Source of the DNA: Pseudozyma flocculosa PF-1 | Lineage: Eukaryota > Basidiomycota > Ustilaginomycetes > Ustilaginales > Ustilaginaceae | Assembly: GCF_000417875.1 (NCBI RefSeq) | Contig: NW_006920886.1 | Location: 17,083 to 29,925, forward strand | Length of the DNA: 12,843 nucleotides | Direction: 5' to 3' | Shown: positions 6,252 through 12,843 of the stretch, one piece after another | Layout of the letters: the number at the start of each line of letters is the position of its first letter | Numbering within the stretch: the stretch's first letter is position 1 | Translations under genes and position numbers: made by a program | Notes under the pieces: model-generated | Database searches by the model: none | Seen by the model: only the letters and a program-made list of their open reading frames with translations | What the model was told of the DNA's origin: nothing

Positions 6252-9200
6252 ATGACCAGCAACGACGACGTTGACATGCAGGATGTGCCGCCTGAAAGGC
6301 AGCCTCTTTCGTCGCCGACATCGACGGCATCCACAGCAGACAGTGCGCTGGTATCAGAAGGCTTTCGCCGCGCCTGTGCCAAGCTGCTCGATTCTCCGAG
6401 GTCGCTCATGACACTTCAGATCACGGCCCTCAGAAAAATCCTTGCCGCCGATCCGGCCGACGATCCGGCCATGCTTCAGGAGCATCAGCAGTTGCTACAT
6501 GCAGACATCTCCGTGTGGCTCAGGGAAATGCATTCCTACGAGAAGTTCGTCAAGCAAGCGCCTCCCCTTGAGTTTTCTCGACGCCTCATCGACAGCGACG
6601 GCAACCCCATCAAGGTCCTGTCCAACAAAGGCGAGCTTTTCCGCCGCTTTTACCAGCGCTGGTCCAAGTCGGAAGACCTCGAGCCCGTCGCGCTGCTCGA
6701 CTGGATGCTCGTCCATGGTACCCAAGTGCCTCAGAGGGTCGGACCTCCAGTGCTCAGCGGAGCCGAGGCAGTTCCCTTTTGGCAGCTCGCCGCTTCCTTC
6801 AACGAGCCTTACCTGGGTGATCAGGTTCGCTGGGCAGAGCATCTGATCCGTGTCGAGTACGGAGCCAGGTACCGAGAAGCCCGAGCCACCGGCGACAAGC
6901 GCAACTACTACTACAGCAAGACTCTGCCCATCGTGCAGTCGAGTGGGACAGGCAAGAGTCGCCTGGTGAGTTGCCCTGTTTTTTGGCCATGCCTCTCGCT
7001 CTCTGCCTTGCTTCTCCGCTCATCTTCCCAAGTCCGGCTTCCGCCACCGTGCCCACCCATTGTCTGTGTTGCCGCTAGGTCTGGGAGCTGCGCCACTGCT
7101 GGCCGTCGCTTTCGCTCACTTTACGTCGCTCTGGCAACGACGCAGTCCCCACGTCCGGCTATCCGCTCCAAGATAATGCCGCCAAGGACTACTTCAGCCA
7201 AAGTGGCACCGTCGACCCCGACCTCATCGTCATCGCCTTCATCGCAGCGTGGCTAAAGCAGGCCGCCATCACCGTCCACGTCGGAGCCGACTCCATGGCT
7301 GGCCTCTTTGCCACCTGGGACTACAGCGTCCGGGAGACCTCGACCAAGAAGTGGATCCCCAACCAGCAGCGTCACGACGCCTTTGAGGCAGTGGCTCGAC
7401 GCGCCAGGGCTAACGTCACCCGGTATCGTGACGAAGTGCTCCGTGGATGCGTGCCCAAGACGGAAGATGCGATGCCCGAGTTCAAACACGACGAGATCAT
7501 CGGACGGGCCGAGGAAATGGTGCGCTTGCTCATCAAGCCAGCTTTGCAGGATCTCAGCGACAAGCTGCTAGAGGCGCCCGTGGTCAAGGCTGCACAAAGG
7601 AAGTTCGACCTCGAGCGGCCACTGCTGCTCCTGGCCATCGACGAGTGCACGCTCTTGGAACAGCTCACGAGCAAGGCAATGCTTCTGCACCTTCGCCGAT
7701 GCTTCTCGATGATTGACGACATTGCCAGCCCCGACCTCGACGTTTGGCTGCTGTTGCTCGATACGTCGAGCTCCGTAGGCCAAATGGTCCCATCGGAGAA
7801 GCACAAAAAGTCGTCCAGAGAGCAGGAGATGCTGTCCTTTTCTCCGCTGATCCCGGTCGGGTTCGACGTCTTCGTCGATCCAAGCCACCACCCCGCCAGG
7901 CCTGCCGATGCGCTCCGGCTGGACGCCCTGAAGCGGTACGGTCGGGCTTTGTGGCACCAGTACGGGGCGAATCGGCTGGTGACGGTGGCCTCAATGAAGC
8001 TGTGCGGCGAGGTCGACGCCAACAAAGTCAGTCCCGAGCTCCGGGCCATCACGCTCCTCTCGCACCGAGTGTGCCTCGAGGTCCTGCCCATTAGAAGCAG
8101 CCTGGGATCCTGGCTACTCCCAACGGCTTTGGTCGACAAGCACCTGCGCTGGATCCTCAGCTTCGTTGACGATGACACCATCTACACCCGGGCTTTGAGC
8201 GAGCCGGCTCTGGCTCTTGCCGCTTGGTACCGACTGACGGACGATGGAGGCGGCGAAACGCCGGAAGCATGGACGTACTCGGACGTCGTTCTGACCATGT
8301 CACAGCGCCTGATCAACGCGTCGCCCGTCGACATCAAGGGAGCCAACGGCGAATTTCTGGTGCGGCTTCTCCTCACCATGGCGCGGGACGCCAGCGAGGA
8401 AGTCGAGCGTGCACGCGCTCTCCGTATCCTCTCGCTGCTCCAGTCGGTGCCAGCGGTCAGTGCGTCCTCTTTCCTCTCGGGACTGCTCGGCCACGAGCGC
8501 GGCTCGAGCGCTCTCGCGCAGCTGGAGCAGGCCATCGATCTGAGGCGTCATGGAGGCGGTCTGGCAAATCTGGGTCGCTCGTGGTCCCACTGGCAGCAAG
8601 ATGCGACCAAGCAACAAAGAGACGAGCAACGAGGCACCGGAACAGACAAGGGCGAAGGCGGCTCAAGGTCCAGCCAGGGCGACGGCAGCGGCCCCGCAGA
8701 GCCCAAGCGCGGCGCATGGCTCAACTTCACCCACATGGCGGTGCTGGTGTGCGAGCTGCAGCTCATCTCGAGGCAGTACCTCTGGAAGTGCTGGAAGCGC
8801 GGCGTCGCCCTGCAGTGCCATTCCTCGCAGCGCGGCATCGACGGCATTCTGCCCGTCTTTCTGGGATCCCTCGACGAAAAGCTCGACGAGCGCGAGGCAG
8901 CGGCACGCATGACGTACATTGGCTGGCAAGCCAAGAACCAGGCCGACGCGTGCGCGACGCGCGCGTGCTTCCATGGGCCGCTGCATGCCTTGTCGCCGAC
9001 GCCGCAACAGGGCACACTGGAGGAGCCGCCGCCGCCGCCGCCGCCGCCGACGCGCGAGGGAGACCCGCCGCTGTTCACGCTCGTATTCGAGCTGGGCACG
9101 TCGGCCGAGTTTCGGGACAGCAGCATCTCGAAGCACGTCAAGGTGGTCAACGAAGCGTGCGCAAAGGCGGCCTGCGGCGGCGTCAAGTGCCTCACGCTGC

Positions 9201-9397
9201 GGATCCGCGGCTGCGATGCGGCCGTCTACCCTTTCCTGGAGCGGTGGCGCGTCACGGCGCCCTTTGTCGCCATGGTCGAAAAGCGGGACCTGCTCCCCGA
9301 CGACTGGGCCCGCGAGCAGGTCGGTCAGAACCCTGGCGATGACGGCAGGGAGGGAGACGTGATACCGCCCCTCGTTGATGCTGAGGCGCTGCCGTGA
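6252..9397 (+). CDS. P-loop NTPase with C-terminal PD-(D/E)xK-like nuclease region (Crinkler-RHS-type-like), two exons
   Basis: Exons are 6252-6965 and 7079-9397; the 113-nt intron (GTGAGT...GCTAG) falls directly after the Walker A codons. The protein has 1010 residues, starting at the first ATG in the frame (context GCCATGACC). Visible motifs are Walker A SSGTGKSRL (230-238), GYPLQD soon after, Walker B LLLLAIDECTLL (D426, E427), and a sensor-like strand LLLLDTSSS (about 462-470). A middle region contains RYGRALWHQY and SEPALALAAWY, a pattern I associate with a large basidiomycete P-loop family. The C-terminal part carries RGIDGILPVF (D826) and IGWQAKNQ (Q855, K857), matching the D...QxK core of Mrr-like PD-(D/E)xK nucleases. 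NTPase plus nuclease recalls Crinkler-RHS-type effectors and their fungal relatives. There is no signal peptide. Eight prolines (888-895, CCG repeats) sit in a loop after QxK. Role unknown; possibilities are an effector, a genome-conflict protein or a domesticated relative. Confidence 0.85.
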
Positions 9398-10002
9398 CGC
9401 TCGCACAGCGGCGGCAGGGGAAGGGGATCGCTGCCTCGTTGAGCGCCATATCGGAGCGAAAGCGAGGTGCTGGCGATGCAAGGATAAGTCGGCCGGTATG
9501 TGCTGGCTGGCGAGCGATGAGGGACGGCACGATCGACTGCCCGGCAAGGGCGCGACACTTTCGTACCTACATGCGCGCGCGTGGGCGTGTGGGGCGGTCG
9601 AGGTGTGGAGCAGCTGCCAGGGATGAGGACTAGGGACCAGCGGCGGGAAAGCAAGGTGCGGTGGGGAGGGGAAGGAATTTTCAAGGGAGGGTCGGGAGGG
9701 GACAGAGGGTTGCGATGAATTGGGTAGGGAGGGTCAGGTTGGGCATGGCATCTGGAAGGAGGGAGACTGGGAGCGACGGGAGAGGATGTGCGACGAAGAC
9801 GAGGGCGGGCGGGACACGGGTTTGGGCGGGTACGCGCTGCGTCCGGTGAGGGCGGGCAGCGGCGACGAGAGGGGGAGCGCAGCATCAGGACGACGACAGA
9901 CAGACAGACAGGCAGGCAGGTAGGCGATGACGACGACCAAGGCTGTCCATGTCAGCATGGAATCAGTGCCGTACCGTGCCGTGTCGTGCCGGGGCTAGCC
10001 AG
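9398..10002. other. Convergent intergenic region
   Basis: This 605-nt region lies between the stop of the NTPase gene (plus) and the stop of the coiled-coil protein (minus), so it should hold both 3' untranslated regions. It contains a CAGA/CAGG tetranucleotide run (9897-9924) and a CGTGCC-rich stretch (about 9968-9990). The open frames here are short and low-complexity, and I see no supported gene. Confidence 0.5.
9897..9924. repeat. CAGA/CAGG tetranucleotide repeat
   Basis: Three CAGA units pass into CAGG units and end in TAGG. It is a simple microsatellite in the shared 3' region, with no function implied. Confidence 0.85.
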
Positions 10003-11289
10003 CTAGCTCTTGGTGGTGGGGATGAGTTCTCCGCCCTGACCGACGACCCAGTCCTTTGGCGACGACGCCGCCGATCCGGTTTCAGATGCGGCTGGGTTGG
10101 AGAGGTGCAGCCTGGCGCGCTCGATTCTGGCCGCGTCGTCGTCGACGCCCGGAGCCGTCGCAGGGGGCTGACCCTGGCCGGGGCTGGGGTAGGGGTTGGA
10201 GAGGGACTCGACCTGATTCTGCAGGCGGTCGATGCGGTGGTGCGTGACGGCGGCGTCGATGCCGAGGCCGACGGTGCCCACAGCGCCGATGCCGCCAACG
10301 ACGGCGAGACCGGTCTTGGCCAGCCTGTCGCTCCGACGCGCGGCCTGGGCATCGGCATCGGCGTCGATGGGCGGGTTTTCGAGGGCCGAGATGCGCCGGT
10401 CGTTCCACTGTGTCGCCCTGGCGAGGCCGACCTGGTCCTCGAGCATATCGTCCATCCTGTCGTCGATGCCATCCAGGCGCGCGCGGTGCGAGGCGAGACG
10501 CGCATCGACGTCGTCGAGGTGCGCCCCGTGTCCGTCGAGCCGGGACGACACCTCCGCCTGGCCCGCGGCGAGCTCGTTGATCTGGCCAAACTGGTGGTGC
10601 AGCGACTCGGAGTCGGCATCGAGCACGGCGCGGTCGTGCCGGATCGCCTTGTCGTGCGTCTTGAGCGTCGCGTCGATGTCGTCTAGCCGGTCGCGGTGGG
10701 ATAGGATCGCGTCCTCGATCTCCGTTTGCCGCGCCGGGTTCGTGCTCGATAGGCCGGTCAGTGTCGACGAGGAGGAGGAGGAGGACGACGGGTGGGGCCA
10801 TGTGATGGACCCCCCTGAGAAGCTCTTGGATCGTTCTAGGCCCGCTGCGTGTCGAGATGTAGGCGAACAGGGGGAAGAGGGAGGGAGACGGGGACGTAAG
10901 AATGTGAGGGGAAGCGGGGTGAAGTCAGCGTCTCTCCCAAGCCTCAACCAGCCCAGCCTCATCGACCCGGAAGTGCGAGGATCGAGGTGACAAGCCAACT
11001 CACGCTGCATCGTGCGTCGTCCTGTCTCTTCGACCTCGCCTGCACCGCCGAGGGGGAGCGGGAGATGGTGTACCTTGTTGACAACGCTCGACGCCGTATC
11101 GGCGAGCATCCCTTCGACGGGAGCCAGCACGGCGGGGGCACGACGAGCCAGTCGGATCAACCTGTCGCCTCGACCCGTCCAGGTGTCGTGGTGACGCTGC
11201 TGCCGGTACAAAGGCGTGGCCGCGACGAGGTGAGCGTACGTCGTGCCCAGTCCGAGGAGGAGGACGAGGAGACGCGGAAAGCCGGTCAT
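10003..11289 (-). CDS. Predicted secretory-pathway coiled-coil protein with glycine-zipper segment, two exons
   Basis: I do not recognise this family. Exon 1 is 11289-11004 and exon 2 is 10844-10003. The 159-nt intron has donor GTGAGT, CTGAC branch (10928-10924) and acceptor GCAG, and it is the first AG after the branch. A second acceptor, TTCTCAG, 30 nt further on keeps the same frame. The protein has 375 residues. Residues 1-24 form a signal peptide (LLVLLLGLG core, possible cleavage after TYA or VAA). RLARR (46-50) is a possible Kex2 site. A Ser run follows (115-122). Residues about 135-250 are a charged coiled coil with repeated RLDDIDA/HLDDVDA elements. Residues 273-296 are hydrophobic with regular glycines (VVGGIGAVGTVGLG), then a short helix and a Pro/Gly/Asp-rich tail. 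It could be a secreted or membrane-inserting protein, or a type of anchored surface coiled coil. The minus-strand TATA box at 11449 supports this start. Confidence 0.72.
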   Translation of the reverse strand: MTGFPRLLVLLLGLGTTYAHLVAATPLYRQQRHHDTWTGRGDRLIRLARRAPAVLAPVEGMLADTASSVVNKVHHLPLPLGGAGEVEETGRRTMQRELACHLDPRTSGSMRLGWLRLGRDADFTPLPLTFLRPRLPPSSPCSPTSRHAAGLERSKSFSGGSITWPHPSSSSSSSSTLTGLSSTNPARQTEIEDAILSHRDRLDDIDATLKTHDKAIRHDRAVLDADSESLHHQFGQINELAAGQAEVSSRLDGHGAHLDDVDARLASHRARLDGIDDRMDDMLEDQVGLARATQWNDRRISALENPPIDADADAQAARRSDRLAKTGLAVVGGIGAVGTVGLGIDAAVTHHRIDRLQNQVESLSNPYPSPGQGQPPATAPGVDDDAARIERARLHLSNPAASETGSAASSPKDWVVGQGGELIPTTKS

Positions 11290-11442
11290 GGCTCGGTCGA
11301 TTGGCGTGCGGGAGTGTAGGAGGGTAAGGAATGTGTAGGTGGCTATGGAGCGTGGTGCGAGAGAGGGAGAGAGGGGGAAGAGAGATGAAGGTGAAAGGAG
11401 GGAAGGGAAGGGAGAGACCTGGCGTCGTTCCCTGCCTCCCCC

Positions 11443-11449
11443 TTTTATA
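11443..11449 (-). promoter_or_regulatory. TATA box for the coiled-coil gene
   Basis: On the minus strand the sequence reads GTATAAAAGG, with TATAAAA at 11449-11443, 154 nt upstream of the ATG at 11289. This is a canonical TATA element in otherwise GC-rich DNA. It predicts transcription starting roughly 30-100 nt downstream, leaving a purine/pyrimidine-biased 5' untranslated region. Confidence 0.65.
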
Positions 11450-11487
11450 CTCTCCCTCTACCTCCCTCACTCGGCCTCGTCGCTCGT

Positions 11488-11573
11488 CCACCGTCACCGC
11501 CATCACCTGAGATGGAAATGAGCAGTGATGAACCCGCTCCGGACTCAGCCCCGAGGTGATGGCGGTGGTGGTG
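11488..11573. repeat. Inverted repeat (14-bp perfect arms, extendable with G-U pairs)
   Basis: CACCGCCATCACCT (11495-11508) and AGGTGATGGCGGTG (11554-11567) are exact reverse complements separated by 45 nt. Outside them, 11489-11494 pairs with 11568-11573 if G-T/G-U pairs are allowed. The element lies just upstream of the TATA box of the minus-strand coiled-coil gene. It could be a regulatory site or a chance product of GGTGAT-type simple sequence. Confidence 0.8.
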
Positions 11574-12098
11574 ATGGTGGTGGTGGGGGAAAAGAGGAGG
11601 GAGGTGTGATCTCATCGGATCGGCCGCGGCCCCTTGATTTTTTCCTCGTCGCCACATTCAGCGCCAAGGTTGCGCGATCCGACCAACTCTCTTCCCCGGG
11701 CACGGCGTCGCGACACGAGACGAGAACTGACCGGCTGCCTTCTCCTCCCTCGACGTTTATTCCGTCCCTGTGCAGGACCCCACGAGGCTCTTCGCCACAT
11801 CCTCTGTCAGGTCCTGCTTCGCCCCACCTCATCCTCGCCCCTCCACCGCTTGCCTCGACCTTCATGAAAGTCAGCGACCGTAGACGCTGCTGGAGTGGGT
11901 CCGGAACGAAGGCGCAGCGCCGGGAAGCGGCCACGAAAGCCGCGGGGCGAGTGTCGCATTTGGGATCGTACTGTATGGCATTGCATCCGAGTGCTTCTCT
12001 GCGGTCTCGACGTGCGCCGTTCGGGGGGCGCCATCGATCGAGAAAAAGGGCCGGGCGACATCCTGCGCAATGGAAAGATGGAGAGGGAAGCATGCCCG

Positions 12099-12609
12099 CT
12101 AGAGCTTCTGCTCGACCTTGTCGACGACGTTTTTCGCGCCGTCGCGCAGTGACCGGAGGTCCGACTGGACCTGGCTCTTTGCGCCGTCGGCCGCCGACGA
12201 GGCCGACGAGTACCGCTGCACCTGATGCGTGATGAGGCCGATGGATCCGCCCACGCCGGCGCCGCCGAGGAGGCCATTGATGAGGCCCACCCTCCGGACT
12301 GCCCATCGTATGTTGCATCGGGGCGCAGGGGGTGCAAAGGCAGACGTGCGTGCGTGCATGTCAGCCACATGCTGTCGGGACGATGGTAGAGCGTCGACCA
12401 GGGCAGGCGCGGCGGACTCACGGAAGAGGGCGGGGATGACGAGCGCGCCGAGGACGGAGCCGATGAGGTGCAGGTCGTCGGAGCGCACGCGGTTTGCGTC
12501 CAATCTGAGGTTCTGTGCCGAGGCCGAGAGGCTCTTGTGGTCCAGGTTGGCGGCGGTGATGAGGCCCGTGGCGGAGCCGAGGCCTGCGCCGGCGGCGGGC
12601 GTGATCCAG
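12099..12609 (-). CDS. Small glycine-rich membrane protein, 3' part (first exon beyond window)
   Basis: Two exons are visible: 12609-12422 and 12298-12099, ending in TAG. The 123-nt intron has donor GTGAGT, a CTGAC branch (12364-12360) and acceptor GGCAG. At the left end of the first visible exon a CCCCGCAG acceptor (12610) precedes an open frame with no ATG, so the start lies in an exon beyond the right edge. The visible 128 or so residues contain a first glycine/alanine-rich segment (ITPAAGAGLGSATGLITAA), a hydrophobic helix (LHLIGSVLGALVIPALFL), a glycine-zipper helix (GLINGLLGGAGVGGSIGLI) and a charged amphipathic C-terminal helix ending VVDKVEQKL. This suggests a small multi-pass protein of an internal membrane, with mitochondria one possibility. 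I do not recognise the family. The neighbouring coiled-coil gene has the same orientation and also carries a glycine-zipper segment. Confidence 0.7.
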
Positions 12610-12652
12610 CTGCGGGGCGGGGGAGAAGATGAGAGAGGGAGAGAAGGGAGAC

Positions 12653-12753
12653 GAGAGAGAGAGAGAGAGAGAAAGGAGGGGAGAGAGAGAGAGAGGAGGA
12701 GAGAGAGGAGGAGAGAGAGGAGGAGGAGAGAGAGAGAGAGGAGGAGGAGGAGG
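12653..12753. repeat. 101-nt uninterrupted polypurine tract (GA/GGA repeats)
   Basis: Every base from 12653 to 12753 is A or G, mostly GA and GGA repeats, followed by GGT repeats. On the minus strand it is a very long polypyrimidine tract upstream of the acceptor at 12610, inside the putative first intron of the membrane-protein gene. Confidence 0.95.
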
Positions 12754-12796
12754 TGGTGGTGGTGGTAGGAGGAGGGTAGGGAGGAGGACGAGAGGA

Positions 12797-12840
12797 GGGA
12801 CGGGACGGGGGACGGGGGGACGGGGGACGGGGGACGGGGG
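12797..12840 (+). repeat. (G3-6 AC)n tract with G-quadruplex potential
   Basis: At least six runs of three to six G are separated by AC, in 5-8 nt units reaching the window's right edge. Four or more such runs with 2-nt loops meet the usual G-quadruplex pattern on the plus strand; the minus strand is correspondingly C-rich. Confidence 0.85.
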
Positions 12841-12843
12841 TAC

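Larger units (their letters stand above)
11290..12098. other. Intergenic region upstream of the coiled-coil gene
   Basis: This 809-nt region lies between two minus-strand genes. The proximal part (11290-11440) is purine-rich on the plus strand and probably the 5' untranslated region. The TATA box and a long inverted repeat (11488-11573) follow. The rest (about 11600-12098) should include the 3' untranslated region of the downstream-facing membrane-protein gene. Long open frames cross it on both strands but show no domain, codon pattern or start context I can support. Confidence 0.5.

Noticed and set aside
8224..9342. A 372-residue overlapping plus-strand frame inside the NTPase gene
   Set aside because: It is the +1 shadow of a conserved coding exon with Arg-rich composition; the motif-bearing frame is the other one.
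9949..10686. A 245-residue Val/Gly/Asp-rich plus-strand frame
   Set aside because: It is antisense to the coiled-coil protein, and its repeated DVVEVR-like pattern mirrors the repeated Leu-Asp-Asp codons on the other strand.
11525..12318. Long open frames on both strands between the coiled-coil and membrane-protein genes
   Set aside because: They are Arg/Pro/Ser-rich, cross promoter and 3' regions, lack any domain and overlap each other; high GC explains the openness.

Overview
The window looks like nuclear DNA of a GC-rich fungus, most likely a basidiomycete and possibly a smut relative (Ustilaginomycotina). The lineage is inferred from high GC, short GT-AG introns (most with a CTGAC branch site), dense gene packing, simple-sequence tracts inside and between genes, and a P-loop NTPase of a type I associate with basidiomycete genomes. 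I see no tRNA, rRNA, CRISPR or transposase.

Layout, left to right: (1) the last codons of a plus-strand glycine/RGG-rich protein (2-76). (2) A complete minus-strand GPI mannosyltransferase 2 gene (GPI18/PIG-V, 2230-285, one intron). (3) A roughly 530-bp divergent promoter region with tandem repeats. (4) A plus-strand ARL5-type small GTPase (2759-3504, three exons). (5) A plus-strand tRNA m3C32 methyltransferase of the TRM140/METTL2 family (4374-5823, two visible exons). (6) A plus-strand 1010-residue P-loop NTPase with a C-terminal PD-(D/E)xK-like (D...QxK) nuclease region (6252-9397, one intron), resembling fungal Crinkler-RHS-type proteins. (7) A minus-strand secretory-signal, coiled-coil and glycine-zipper protein (11289-10003, one intron). 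(8) The 3' part of a minus-strand small glycine-rich membrane protein (12609-12099), whose first exon lies beyond the right edge behind a very long pyrimidine-rich intron.

The most interesting point is the junction of genes 4 and 5. The ARL5 stop codon lies inside a consensus splice donor, GTAAGT. The methyltransferase frame has no ATG before its SAM-binding motif, begins right after a CAG acceptor with a CTGAC branch point 40 nt upstream, and is exactly in phase with the ARL5 donor. The simplest reading is one gene making either ARL5 alone (intron retained or early polyadenylation) or a 603-residue ARL5-methyltransferase fusion. A rival model with a short private first exon (4109-4137) is also possible. 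In budding yeast the orthologous enzyme is likewise made as a fusion, Abp140, but through +1 frameshifting.

Genes 2 and 4 belong to the endomembrane system (ER GPI-anchor assembly, trans-Golgi traffic) and share a promoter region. Genes 7 and 8 are unrecognised, and both carry a glycine-rich hydrophobic segment. Gene 6 looks like accessory, lineage-expanded content among housekeeping genes.
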